The notes under the pieces were generated by a model. The model ran no database searches, was not told the origin of the DNA, and saw only the letters and a program-made list of their open reading frames with translations. Source: Planococcus citri (taxonomy: Eukaryota > Arthropoda > Insecta > Hemiptera > Pseudococcidae). Taken from it: a DNA stretch of 64,000 bases. This document shows, piece by piece, positions 1 to 11,296 of this stretch. The stretch spans positions 63,141,469-63,205,468 of the forward strand of contig NC_088677.1 in assembly GCF_950023065.1 (NCBI RefSeq), given 5' to 3'. Each line of letters begins with the position of its first letter. Positions within the stretch are counted from its first letter, which is position 1. The position numbers and the translations under genes are program-made.

Positions 1-1143
1 ACAAAAAAGCTCGAATTTAGTTTACTGAATTTTATTAGACACCCGGAATTCTTATGGTGGATTGTGACAAAAAATGTTGCAGGATTTTGACCAAATTTAG
101 CGGAGACCTTCATTTTGAGTTGAAAGACACTCAGAAAAATTGTTTGACTCCAGAGATGTTCCTGGAGGGGAGATAAAGGTCCTCAAAAAGGGAGACATTT
201 TCATAAAAATCGTATTTTTTCACTCTAGCCCCTACCCAACCTGTTTTGGGAAATTGATTGGTTAAAAATTTGCAAATTGCTTATTTTTGGGTAAATTCTT
301 GTTTTGAAAATGTGTTCTCCTCAAATTCGTATTTTGCATTTTTTCTGAAACTAGGAAAATATTTTGGAACGCAGTGGTGGAAATTTTTTGGCCATTGTAA
401 CCAATTTCAAAAAATCTACGAAATAATTGGTAAGTTTTTGGTAATTGTTCTTGATTTTGAAACTCATCAAATATAAATTCATTGCATCACGCTCCCATCG
501 AATAAAATCATATCGAATGCATATGAATTACATCTCTTTCAAAAGTTCCACCCCATCTGCTGAAAAATATCTCTTCCAACACTATCAAGTCATTAACACA
601 TCGTAAATTAAAAATTTGTTTAGTCACGTGCTCGCGGCGGGTAATTCTCGACATTTCCGAACGCATCCGACCTAATGAGTAGAAAAGCGGAAAATTCACA
701 TTTGTATGACATGGTATGTGAGGCCAAACGTACGAACTACGAAGTACGGCGCTGCGAATGCAAATTAATTCACATCATTCGGCGAAAATTCACGCCTCAC
801 GCATCACCAGCACGTTGTGTAACAACATATGGCGGAACAGGCAATCAGGCTTTTCTTCGTTGGCATCTGCTTTCTGCTTTCTGCTATATCAAAGTCTCGA
901 CGATACAAAAGCTTCAATGTGCTACATTCAATAAGTCGATCGGTTAACCAAACCAAAACTATAAGGTTTAGATATAGTATTTCGAATTACTGCTTCAATC
1001 AGTCGAGTAAATAATATCTACCAAAAAAAAAAGAAAAACAAGCCATCAGCTATTCGCTGATTACAAGAGAGTTTTTGCTGTTTTCAAATTTATTTAAATG
1101 GATTTAATCGGAAATTCACAAAACAAAATACTAACTATAGACA
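1..1143. other. Non-coding, nothing recognised
   Basis: AT-rich sequence with many stops in all frames. The short open frames here have no ATG-led coding character and no splice context. Seen directly; no function is proposed. Confidence 0.6.
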
Positions 1144-1605
1144 TCAATACGGTTCAAACTTTAAAATTTTTACACTTCCAATTTTTGTCGATTCATCAAC
1201 ATTTTCTTCTTTGTCGTCAAGTAACTCGTCCTCATCTACCGTTCCAGCCATTATAACATCGTAAATTTTTCGCTTATATGTATACGTTTTCTTTTTGTTG
1301 CTAGCATTGCACTGTTCTCGTAAGAATTTAAACATAGCTCCAGTATTTCCATTTTCTATATCCATTTGTTTTATTATGTCTAAGAAAGTGTTGCGCAGCT
1401 TCGTTTTTAAAGTAACATCGGTTATCTGGTTGTAATGAGACTTCAACAATTCAAACAGTGGATCGTCGTCACCTGAAAGTGGTTCTTTATGAACCACTGA
1501 CAATAATTGAGTCATTATTGGCGACTTTTGGGTCTCTTCGACGTCATTTTGGAAAGTGGTTTCCAAAAATTCGAAGAACCCGGCATCAGAATTTTTTGCA
1601 CATTG
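1144..1605 (-). CDS. Possible terminal exon of a BESS-domain-like protein
   Basis: The minus-strand frame is open from 1614 down to a stop at 1144 and has no in-frame ATG near its 5' end, so it looks like a 3' terminal exon rather than a whole gene. An AG just before 1605 could be the acceptor. The product is acidic and lysine-rich. In its middle, DDDPLFELLKSHYNQITDV followed by a K/L/R-rich helix resembles the BESS motif, which mediates protein-protein contacts at the C-terminus of MADF-BESS DNA-binding regulators in insects. The tail is acidic (DEDELLDDKEENVDE). No MADF domain is visible; it would lie upstream at higher coordinates, but a GAC-repeat tract and a hairpin come first, so this may be a gene fragment carried in a repeat. 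The family call is by motif resemblance only. Confidence 0.4.
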   Translation of the reverse strand, partial: QCAKNSDAGFFEFLETTFQNDVEETQKSPIMTQLLSVVHKEPLSGDDDPLFELLKSHYNQITDVTLKTKLRNTFLDIIKQMDIENGNTGAMFKFLREQCNASNKKKTYTYKRKIYDVIMAGTVDEDELLDDKEENVDESTKIGSVKILKFEPY

Positions 1606-1631
1606 CTTAGCATTTTAATAATTAAAATGCT

Positions 1632-1693
1632 ACGACGACGTTGACGACGACGACGACGTTGACGACGACGACGACGACGACGACGTTGACGAC
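1632..1693. repeat. (GAC/GTT)n trinucleotide microsatellite
   Basis: About 60 bases of GAC units interrupted every few copies by GTT. It lies immediately upstream, on the minus strand, of the BESS-like exon. Seen directly. Confidence 0.9.
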
Positions 1694-1712
1694 TATGAAA
1701 AAGTGATTACAA

Positions 1713-1745
1713 TAGAGTTTTTTCGCGCTTCGCGCAAAAACTCTA
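1713..1745. repeat. 33-bp hairpin with CGCGCTTCGCG core
   Basis: TAGAGTTTTTT and AAAAACTCTA flank a CGCG-CTT-CGCG core, giving an almost perfect stem with a three-base loop. Read on the minus strand the core contains GCGAAGC, the sequence known to form unusually stable DNA mini-hairpins. It might be the 3' hairpin of a transposon, but no matching end was found. Confidence 0.7.
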
Positions 1746-2560
1746 AAAAGCAAAATTCCACCTTATTAACTACACTTTTAAGGGCACTTCCTTCGATGAA
1801 TATTGAATATTCGAACAGTCGTCATATGTATTTCAGACATGAAAATTTAAACAACTCGCGTTGACGAAAAGCTCGCCATGCCAGGGTGAAATACGTAAGA
1901 AGAAGAATGTAAACAAATACAGCAAAGGATCTCTACAAATTATAATGCTCTGGTTAGTGAAAAAAAAAAGTTGGAAAACTACGTGTTATCAACAATATTA
2001 ATCAATTCGGTATTATTATACTGGTTAAACGGAGGCGCAACGGTCACCGAGGCGAGAACCGGGTTAAAGGGAGAAGGAAAAAAAGGCTGGAAAAAACACA
2101 GTATAGCTTATTAAAGGCTACATGTCAGTGCGTGTAGCTTTTCTTTTATAACAAGCAAATTAAGCGTGTAACATGCAAATTCATGTATAAAACTAGCATG
2201 CAAATTCGTGCGCGCGCGTGTAAAATCCAAATGATGGATGTGAAGCGGGATTTTGTCGTGATAGCGTTTTCGTGTTTCGTGCCTAGGGCTTCGAAATTAT
2301 CGTATTATTTTTATTTTCGTATGTATTTTTAATTCGAATGCTATAGTAGGTAGTAGGTACACACTACACATAGTACAACCAGAGAAAAATAAAAAGAAAG
2401 AAAATCGTTGGTATAATTCAAAAATAGGGGTGATTTTTCACAACGATTAAGCAACAGTTTATCGGTATTTCGTAGGTACCTACTACTGCGCTGGCTTGAG
2501 TTGAAAAACACAGTCTAGAAATCGAAAAAGAAAACGTCAGGTGTTTAGGTACCTACTGAA
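1746..2560. other. Non-coding; possible upstream region of the candidate exon at 2561
   Basis: Mixed-composition sequence with GC-richer patches (about 2030-2080 and 2200-2290) and no sustained open frame. It could hold a promoter or 5' leader for the candidate exon that follows; that is inference from position only. Confidence 0.4.
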
Positions 2561-2587
2561 ATGAGCTGGGAATCTCAATCTGGCGAT
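2561..2587 (+). CDS. Candidate first coding exon (MSWESQSGD)
   Basis: An ATG with an A-rich context opens nine codons, MSWESQSGD, directly followed by the strong donor GTAAGG at 2588, so the exon would end in phase 0. No partner exon is certain, although an 18-base phase-0 microexon candidate lies at 7380-7397 on the same strand. Such a short exon can arise by chance. Confidence 0.2.
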
Positions 2588-5500
2588 GTAAGGACTTTTT
2601 CTGTATTTTATACCCAATATTATGCTATGCATTAATAAAGATGGTTTTAAAGGGTGTACACCCTCCCCCCTCAATATTGCAAAAATATTGACAATTCATT
2701 ACTTGTTTTTTTTTTTCAATTTTTGAAGTTGTTAAATGGCTGATAAAATGATTTTTCTCGTGCTTAATTGCATTTTTGTTGAGCTTACTTTTGTTTGTCG
2801 TGATTTAAATACAACCCCCCTCTCCCACTTTCCCTTTCAAAAAACGGTGCCAAGTTGCATTTTATCAAATTAATTTTTGTTTGGGCTAATTTTGTTGAGC
2901 ATAATTTTGTGAGGCTAGATTTTGTTAACAAATGCTCTTTGATTTTAAGAGACACTTGAATTTTTTTAGAAAATAAATTTTACCCTGGGATTTGAAAGCT
3001 TTATTTTCGCATTCTTTGAACGATTTTTATTCAACGTATAGACACCTTTTCTTTTCTGTCCTTCCTTGAAGTGCACAAAAAATCGTATCCTTTTCTTCAT
3101 TCATTTAAATTTCAAATTGATCTCAAGAAAGGTACAAAATCTTTTATTTTGGTTTTCGAGTAAAAATCTATTCTACCGAAAAGATATATTTTCACGAAGT
3201 AGAGATAGCTATAAACTTTCGATTCGAGCGAAAGATGTTGCCAAACATGATATCTTAGTTGTAATGTACATAAGTAAGGTTCATATTTCCGGCGATATAT
3301 TTCAATTATACGGTTTACAAGTCCGAAGCAATTGAAAACGACGATAATTTCCGACTTGAATAATAACATAGCGGTAAAGGTTTTCAATAGAAATACAATT
3401 AATCTAACGTGAAGTGAAGCCAATTCGTAAGTGAAATTGAATCAGTGCACTCTGTAGTGTGTCTTACTATTCGTACCTTTTGCCTTTTGGTATGTACTAC
3501 CTACTCGGTACACGATATACCCGTATCATGGATGTAATTAACCGTTTACCAAATATAATTGCGATAAACTGAAGAACTCGAATGGCTAGCTCAGGTACCT
3601 GGACGAGTACCTAACGTACGAGTAATTATGTTGTGTGTAGATATATTGGCAAAATTGTTTTATTGGTTGCTGGGTATTTGGAATATTTATACTATGTACC
3701 TCTATAATAATGATAGTTGTGTTATTATCATTACCCTTTACAAGAGATATACACAGGTACGTCATGTAATACTTTTGACGATCTCCGAAAAAAGGAGTAT
3801 TTGCCAAAATTGGTTGTTTTTGAAAATATAAACATTATGACCTGAAAAAATGAAGAATTTTGAATTTTCGAGAGGTTTTGCCCTCGCCTTGCTCGATGAG
3901 CTCCATTTGTATTTTTAAAACGATTATAATTTCCTGAAAACTATTGTTGAAATTTCTAAATATTGAAGCTATGAAAATCAACTTTTGACATCAGTTATTT
4001 CTCTTTTCGAATTATCAATTTTTTCAGAGATTTTGCTCTCGCTTTGTTCGGACAAATTTGAATTCAATTGAGCAATTTTTCAAAAATTTTCAACAATGCA
4101 AAATTCACTTAAGAAGAAATACAAGAAACCTAATCAAATCAATACTTAGGTACAGGGTTTGTACCAGTGCAACAAACAGCAAAATAACGAAAAAAGTGTG
4201 AAATTTTATCCAAAAATGCCAAAAACCACAAAATTTTGGTTTTATATTATTGAAAATGGTTTTTGGTACCTCACAAATTGTTCACTTCGCTCGGATGAAG
4301 TCAAAAATATTCTATTTTGTTTTTTTGGAATTTGATTTTCAAAGGCCAAAAAAACACGAAAAAATATCATCACTTTAACCCTCCCCCCCCCCCCCCCAAA
4401 AAAAGTCTCTCCAATGTATTCCAGTTAAAACTTCCAGAAAGTTCCAATTTCTGCTATATAGCCTATAATATCGAAAAAAGTTATATGTATTTTTCTATGA
4501 AAATTTAGAAACAATAACTTCTAATTTTGAAAATAATGGCGTGAAAAAATTGTTTCTCTCTTGATATTGATATCCAGAATCCATTTTTGACCGTTTTCAG
4601 TGATTTTATATTTAAATAATCACGATCTGAGAATAGTCCAGTTGGAAAGAAAACAAAATTCAAATGATTTTTTCCAAGGGAATTCATTTTTTGCAGAGAC
4701 GGATTAACTGCAGTTCTCGCAATTTATATTCAATTGATTTCAAGCATAGGAATATATTTTTTTCAAAATTTTTTTTCTTATTGTAAGTTGTGATGAGTTT
4801 TTTTCAGCGATTAATTTTTGAAAGATGAACAAGAAATACAAATATTTTCACATGGTGGTGACATGTAGAATGACTCAAAACTGTCATCAAAGAATTCAAA
4901 TACCCAATACAATTTTTACATTTTTTCAGAATATGTGGATGGATCGTTAGAAAAAAATTGGTTGAAAGTTCAAACTGACGGTAACAGATTTTGGAAAAGT
5001 GATGCAAACATGATTTTTTGCGGGGGTGGAGAGGGGGATTGGCGAAAATTTTACAAAAAATTAGTAAAATACGGGTAAGAAGAAGAAAAATGATGTGTGT
5101 GTGTGGGGGGATGTTGATTTTAAAATTTTTTTTCAATTATCAAGAAAAAGTTAGAACAATAGAGAGGGATCTGAATTGAAACAGAACAAACAGTCAATTA
5201 TTAGATAGCATCATGCGTGAGTTTTTCAATTTGAATGATGAAATGCTGCCGAATTCTAAAAATTGCTGAACTCGTGTAAAATTGCTAAACATAATTTTTC
5301 TCTGTTTTGTTGAAAGGAGTTCGCGCAATATTATTATGATAAATCACCATTCACTGATGAATCTCAAGTGACAGAAAATTTTTGAGCCGGATGTGGACGA
5401 TTTTTGGTGAATTTTTGAAGATTCAAATGCTATTTATTTTCCACGAAATGCTAAAGATATCACCAAAGGAGGAAGACAGTTAGAATTTGGCTTACTTATG

Positions 5501-6350
5501 CCCTATTTTCGACTTTCCAAATCGTCCGGTAATAGTGTCGAGGCGTACTGGAGCTTCCAGCAGATTTTTTAATTTTTTAGTTCTTGAAAAAAAAACAATC
5601 AAAAAATAGATTTGAATCTGAATTTGAATTTTAGTCGCGATTGAAAGATTCACATAGAAGATGAATCCAGGTTCCAAGGTGCTGGATTTCCTTCCTGCCT
5701 TTTTGTGGTAATTTTTCTAAATTTGCAATCTAAAGAAGGTCTGCTGAAGATTTAAAAAATAGCTGAAAACTAGAACTGGTCAATCTTGTGGGTCAAAAAA
5801 AACATCGAATTAATTTTTTGTGCCAATGAAATTTTTCATTTTTTCAAAAATGATCACTAGAAAAAATTTTGGATTTGAACCAGCAGGAACGGATCTTGAA
5901 ACTTTGTGCTTAAATTGATCAGAAGGGTGACAAATGTGATAAATCTGAATGTACATATAAGTACTGAACTTCGTTTCAGTTCTTTTTAATGCCAACTGAA
6001 GACGTCATAGCAAAAAGATATGTGTGAAAGTTGTATTTTGAGAAAAACCTGTTTGAAAGTTTGAGTGCTTGTGAAGTTTAGAAATGTGCATATTTGAACA
6101 TGGTGACGATTTTATCTTATTTTCCCACTATCTATAACTATATGAAATGCTATAGCTCTATCATCCTACGAAATAAGCATTGTGAGAATAGGTATACTAA
6201 TACTGAGCCATGAATCACACCGTTATGTTGGAATACCATTAGGATGCATTACCCATTTGTAAACCCTTACATCATTTGCCTATTTTTCCTTCACACCAAT
6301 CACATTTAACATATTCGTTGGAAAATGCTTTTACCTCGATACAGCAAGTC
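2588..6350. other. Intergenic or intronic DNA with low-complexity tracts
   Basis: No gene can be supported. Contents seen: two diverged copies of a GAGGTTTTGCCCTCGC-type motif (about 3867 and 4025), a run of about 16 C at 4381-4397, and a GT-rich tract at about 5095-5112. An open stretch at about 5492-5600 (-), preceded by a polypyrimidine-CAAG acceptor and followed by GTAAGC, could be an exon but has no recognisable content. Confidence 0.5.
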
Positions 6351-6353
6351 TCA

Positions 6354-6734
6354 TGCCGGTTCCAGACTATGCGCGGTTCGCGTTTCGTGGTTCGCATTTT
6401 GAGATTCGTGAAGGATTCGCGATAAAAATGATGAAATACGAAACACCTCGAATTTGCACTCTACACACTATTCGTATTTCGTCGATATATGTACATTTGA
6501 CAAGAACGAACTTGAAAATTCGTCAACGAATCGCGAATCCCTTTGACGATTCGTCTAAAAACCGCCCGGTCGAGAGATCGGGCGCGAAACGCGAAACGTG
6601 AAAAAACTGATTCGTGATGATTGCGAATCACCACGAACAGGTGCGAAATCTGATCTACACACTATTCGCAGTTCGCGATATATTCGCGAATCATGTTTTT
6701 TTCGTGGTGATTCGCGCATAGTCTGGAACCGGCA
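6354..6734. mobile_element. 381-bp MITE with TGCCGGTTCCAGACTATGCG terminal repeats
   Basis: The ends are inverted copies: TGCCGGTTCCAGACTATGCG at 6354 and its complement ending at 6734. The trinucleotide TCA flanks both sides (6351-6353 and 6735-6737), a probable 3-bp target duplication. The interior has many TTCGCG/CGCGAA motifs next to the ends, as in non-autonomous elements whose subterminal repeats bind transposase, and no coding capacity. A 3-bp duplication is compatible with PIF/Harbinger or CACTA groups; the superfamily is not settled. Confidence 0.8.
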
Positions 6735-6960
6735 TCACGAATAAAGTGCGTAGAGCGAACGCCTATAAATTTACTTACGAAATCGAAGTCTTAATGACAA
6801 GCAGAATTTTACATTAATCCGTCAAAAAAATTATTATAAAAACGCTATGATATATTACTTGTATTTTCATAACCAGGTAACAAATACTCGATTATTATAA
6901 AATTGATTGCTTCTATATATTTTCAATTCGAGCAGAAAAGTAATTTTCCTGTTTGCTCAC

Positions 6961-7286
6961 CTTAAACGTTGTTCCGCCTGTTCCTATGCTTTCGTCCTTT
7001 CTGAAATTCAAAATACGTCTGTGATTAATGACGAATTTCTCGACGAAATGTAATCGTTGCCATCGTTCAAAGGAATTCCCTCCTTCGAGTGAAAGTTTAA
7101 ATGGAATTTCAAATGAAAATATGGGTTTTTCTTTCTCTCTTTTGCCACCTTCTATAACGAGTGCTGTTTGCAGGAAGGGGATGCCTGTGATTTTGGTAGG
7201 AATATTTTAATTTATCGCTAGATGTATTCTTAATAGTACTTACAATTTTTCTTATCGGTGTTATTATTAGCACTGTTTTCTCCCAT
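6961..7286 (-). CDS. Two-exon coding-like fragment with GTGGTTF motif, unidentified
   Basis: Minus strand. Exon A (7286 down to 7244) begins at an ATG and ends at donor GTAAGT. A 59-bp intron ends in ATCACAG. Exon B (7184 to 6961) is open for 74 codons and ends TTTAAG at donor GTGAGC. Phases match across the join. The inferred protein is balanced in composition, unlike the K/F/N-rich chance frames nearby, and has RWQRLHF followed some 20 residues later by SIGTGGTTFK. GTGG(S/T) after a W..H helix recalls tryptophan/indoleamine dioxygenases, but those carry it hundreds of residues from the start, so if related this is an internal part and the ATG is not the true start. No downstream exon was found before the MITE at 6734. 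It may be a gene remnant. Confidence 0.35.
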
Positions 7287-7379
7287 ATCGTGTTGTAGTT
7301 GTAATTTTGTACAGTATCGAGCTATCGATATTTATCATTTAGACAGGCTCATTAATGACGATGTACTTATCTGTTACAG

Positions 7380-7397
7380 GGGTCCAATGTTGCCATG
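7380..7397 (+). CDS. Candidate 18-base microexon
   Basis: CTGTTACAG precedes and GTAAGC follows an 18-base segment reading GSNVAM in the phase left by the candidate exon at 2561-2587. Both splice signals are good, but a segment this short is weak evidence. A second CAG-GG-GTAAGC arrangement occurs at about 7460. Confidence 0.15.
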
Positions 7398-7843
7398 GTA
7401 AGCTTGTACTTCATTTCTGTTAATTATTTGGAATTTTCGACGTGTGGGTACGTGTGCAGGGGTAAGCTGATATCATTGTACTTATGAAATTAGTGTGTGA
7501 AAAAAATGTATAGATACCTACTTATCTTGAATTTAGATAAAAATTCCTGGCAAGGAAAGTTACTCTGTATTATGACGTGTGAGAAACAATATTTAAAAAT
7601 TTCAAGCTTCTTTACTGTACAGTTAGCTGAGCTAGTAGCCTTTAAATGGGAGTCATTTTAGAAAAAATTGGGGTTGTATCTCGGTCACCCCTCTAAGATA
7701 CCACTTTCAGCCCTCTATCAATGACTTGAAAATGAGTGAAATATAAAAATTGTAAAGTTGAACTACCTAAATTTACTACACTACCTACTTGAAATCAGGG
7801 TGGCATGAATCCGGTAGTAGACGTACAGAGTGTTACACTCGAA
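7398..7843. other. Non-coding spacer
   Basis: No open frame of note and no recognisable repeat. It separates the GTGGTTF fragment from the receptor remnant. Confidence 0.5.
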
Positions 7844-7985
7844 TTACAAATTGAACCAAATCTCTTTATCACGAATTTGATTCGTAATTCTCACGATATT
7901 GTCCCATACATTCATAATTTTCAATCAAATCAAAACAATAAGCTCCGAGCTAATGAATCTGAATGAAAACTGATTCTAAAAGTAT
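7844..7985 (-). pseudogene. Remnant of a second odorant receptor (N-terminal piece)
   Basis: On the minus strand an ATG at 7915 opens MNVWDNIVRITNQIRDKE, which aligns with the intact receptor's MNVLKDIVKIVNQVRGKE, and stops at 7844 after 23 codons. Similarity extends upstream into leader sequence: both copies have GATTGAAAATTATGAATG at the start codon and an AATCAGT/ACTGATT-containing stretch about 60 bases before it. The rest of the first exon and the later exons are missing from the following 800 bases, so this is a truncated tandem duplicate of the gene at 9038-10570. Confidence 0.7.
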
Positions 7986-9037
7986 GATTTTTTTCTATTT
8001 TATAAGTAATATCTAAGTACATACATACTTACAATGGCCTTATTTATTTGAAATGAATTTGTTATCACGCAGTTATCCGGATTTAAAATTTTTAATATTA
8101 CGTCAAGATCATCAAATATTTAAATTTAGGAGAATAATTCATTAGGAGTAATAGTAGGTACATATGTACATGAATATATTGATTTGTATCTGATGATTAA
8201 CTAAAAAGTGTACTTTTTTTATACCTAGTCAATTGAAAAAAATCTGAAATCTTCAATTTTTGCTACAAATTACTCAATACTTTTATTACACCCTGAAGTC
8301 GACCCTTCGAATCGATTGCCACTATTTTCCAGACGATCTGGAACCTTCAGCAAAATTTGACTTCTCTCTAGCTACAAATTTCAAATCGCTCTGGAAAGTG
8401 ATGTAATCGATTTCCCTTGTTAGTTAGCTTGTATGTAGATTACTTACATCTGCTATTGTTCAATTTTTGGTCACGTTGAAAACAATATGATGAATGAATT
8501 CATCATCAGTTGAATGTTTTTCATGAAGTATCAAACAGATGAATACCTTGGCGTGTCGATAATGCTTAACACGATCGTTTATATGATGCATATGTTTCAA
8601 ACAAATTTCGTCTTTATAAAATGTAGTATGTGTTAAGTATACTTATAGGTACATAATGTTGCTACAACACATAATGCTTACGTAAGCATAATTTTGCGTC
8701 CTGGTGCTCCTTCTGCACATTATTTATTATAGCCCATGTGACGTTTGTGAAACTCGAAAATGTGATACAAAAAATACATATATCCAGATTATTTCATTAG
8801 GTTAAATTAGAAAGTGCTCGTTCGACCATTAAATTGATGTGTTCCTACTTCCTAGAGTAAGCTTATTGTTAGATACTTAAAAGTTGATACCTATCAATCA
8901 CTTTTTTGTTTTCGAGTACCAATTCTGAGTTTTCATCATAAAATTCACATTCTGCACTTTGCAGCCATACAGGCCTATAATTTATGTATTTATAATAACC
9001 TATGTGTAGAACGAACTGAGTCCATGATGACTTTATC
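7986..9037. other. Intergenic; 3' flank of the odorant receptor
   Basis: AT-rich sequence without coding features. It presumably includes the receptor's 3' untranslated region near 9037. No canonical AATAAA could be assigned with confidence. Confidence 0.5.
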
Positions 9038-10570
9038 TTATTTTGAAGTAATCGTTCGTAGAATATTAACGGACGATTGTATAACATTCATGAACCGTAA
9101 GAATGTTATCAAGCAAAGAGGATAAACTCTCAGCGCTCTTGCAGAGATTGGTTTTTGAGTTCGACACAGGAGTATGTAAACATCTTTACGCAACAATGTG
9201 GACCAGTACCACGGTGTAGAATATACAGCAATACTCAATGCCTCTGCCTGTTGGAAAATGCATTTTTGAAATGTCATTACATTACTGCGTATATACCTAC
9301 TCACATACCTACTATTATAGGTACCCTACCCACCGAGTCATCCAGCATGCTTCCCGCCCAACATAGCACAAATACCCATTGAATCGTGCTAAGAAACACA
9401 GATAGTTCTCTCATTCTCACTGTGATAGAGATATTGGGCTAAAAAACATTTTAAATTAGTACATACGAGTACATTAAAAATAGAAATCAAATAAATAATT
9501 TTATGTAATAGTACATAGGTAGATAAGATACTCTATGAGTACACTCACTGATATGAAGAAAAAAGCATGAGCGACCTGAATATAAAGCAAACATGGCAAT
9601 ATAACATCTGCTAATGATTCATAAAATCCACGAAAACGTTCAATCATTCTGAAAGCGTAAAGAATTCTTCATTAATTAAAATAATTTTCATTTTTCTATG
9701 GAACAGTAAAGGTAATACATAAATACATAACCTTACATACTTGATAGCGCAATGATAATCCTTGTCACATTTGATGATAGCGTTTTTGAATTTGGGTTGC
9801 ATGCTTTTGTATGATTCAAATGTGATGGGATCTGAGCTAAGCGAATTTAGGTCTTCGATGATTTTTTGTATTTCATTGTGAAATAGAATACCGCAAAATC
9901 CAAGAATGAATGAGATCGTGGGAAGGGTTAAGTATAATGAAGAACCAGCTACATTTGTCACCATGGTAAAGGCCAGGAAAAATGACAACGATCCGTATTT
10001 CTCGACTCTCGGTGGATGAATGTGGTAGTAAATATGGTTTTTAACCTTTTCCTCTTCATAAAAAAGCGATACACTCACACCACAAATTGAAGTATATAGT
10101 AAAATAGTTAAACCGTTGTATAGAACAACCTGCATGATCCATTTTTCCAAATTCAATTCCTTTTCCGTTTTATGGTCATCCAGTTTCCTTTTCATAATAA
10201 TATGATCCGCTATTTGGATCGCATCGAGTAAATCACTGCGGTAGCGAATCACTGAGATGTATGGTACTATAATGTAGCAAAAGACAATAATCATGATTAT
10301 GAATATCGTATATATGAACGCAGCTGCATCTTCGTTACCACCAAAAAATAAATAAGATACTAGTTGAATACTGGCTACCGAAAATCCAAAAGATTGCCAT
10401 AAACACAAAAATATTTTGGTGTGCCGGTGAAACATAGTGCTGAAGTATATTTCTCCCAAGAAACAATACACCAAATAGAACTGATTCGCGATCGTCGATT
10501 TGTATCCGAAGATATTCTCTTTGCCACGAACTTGGTTCACAATTTTCACGATATCTTTCAACACATTCAT
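9038..10570 (-). CDS. Odorant receptor (7tm_6 family), complete four-exon gene
   Basis: Minus strand, joined from 10570-9741, 9648-9549, 9438-9334 and 9247-9038; introns of 92, 110 and 86 bp have donors GTATGT, GTGAGT and GTGGGT and acceptors ending TTTCAG, TTTTAG and AACAG. Phases agree at every join. The product is about 414 residues, the usual length for insect odorant receptors, which sit in sensory-neuron dendrite membranes and form ligand-gated cation channels with the co-receptor Orco. Seven hydrophobic segments can be placed: four in exon 1, one in exon 2, one in exon 3 and the last in exon 4. Family hallmarks are the short 3' exons, HCAIKMIERFRGFYESL before TM5, the WVFVLCWAG segment, AVYSTPWYW before TM7, and the QKP and NILRTI tail. 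The ATG at 10570 was preferred to the longer open frame starting at 10693 because it gives the normal N-terminus and matches the remnant at 7915. The ligand is unknown, and no frameshift is seen. Confidence 0.9.
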
Positions 10571-10805
10571 AATTTTCAATCGTCGGATTAGTATGTACCT
10601 ATAGGTTGTAAATTTGAATGAATACTGATTTTTGTTAGGGATGACCCTTCTCAGTACCTTCCAGGGGGTAGATACTTTGTAAGTTACACGCACCTTCGCA
10701 TGGCTTGTATTTCACGCGAAAATAAGAATTCCGCTCAAGGGTACGATAAATAATGCAAATAACATTGGCCTAAATAACTAGCATGTTTTTACCAGACGAG
10801 TGATA
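10571..10805. other. 5' flank of the odorant receptor
   Basis: Presumed promoter and leader of the minus-strand receptor. No clear TATA box was identified. It ends at the tail of a LINE fragment at about 10806. Confidence 0.4.
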
Positions 10806-11296
10806 TCAAATCAAATCAAATCAAATCATTTATTTTTGCAATGGGCAGCTATGCTGCATTTACAAAGTCAGCTTATAATTAAGTGAATGTACAGCATTTC
10901 AACTAATTACTCTAACATTTAAATTTAAATAAAATAAAAAAATTAAATAAAATAAAATAAATATAAGTGGATACGGTACGTATGTAAAAGGTAATGATAC
11001 ATGTTGGAGTCATTTACCATAACTTACTCCAGTTGTACCATCTCATCAATGCTGTAGAACGCATATCCCTGCAACCATTTTTTGAGTTTATTTTTGAACA
11101 GTTTACCAGATGTCAGAGATTTAAATTCCTGGGGGATTTTATTATATATTTTGGATGCCATAAAATCAACATTATTCTGCATATTTTTTGTTCTTAAATT
11201 TTCACTTATTGCCAAATTTCGATGTCTTGCATCATAGGTATGAGAAGGTGTCTTGAGTTCTATTGTTCTATTTTTTATCATAATACACATTTGCAA
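10806..11296 (-). mobile_element. 3' end of a non-LTR retrotransposon (LINE), 5'-truncated
   Basis: On the minus strand a frame of about 90 codons ending at 11024 matches the C-terminus typical of jockey/CR1-like LINE ORF2 proteins: KIYNKIPQEFKSL, then FKNKLKKWLQGYAFYSIDE. An in-frame stop lies just upstream, so the reverse transcriptase itself is gone. The 3' untranslated part runs to a pentanucleotide tail of TGATT units (AATCA on the plus strand, about 10807-10827), as in LINEs that end in a microsatellite rather than poly(A). The target duplication could not be located. Confidence 0.8.

Noticed and set aside
5866..5885. tRNA B-box-like GGTTCAAATCC on the minus strand
   Set aside because: The flanking bases cannot form a T-stem or acceptor stem and no A box is positioned upstream; similar words occur in the duplicated units at 12.9 and 13.1 kb.
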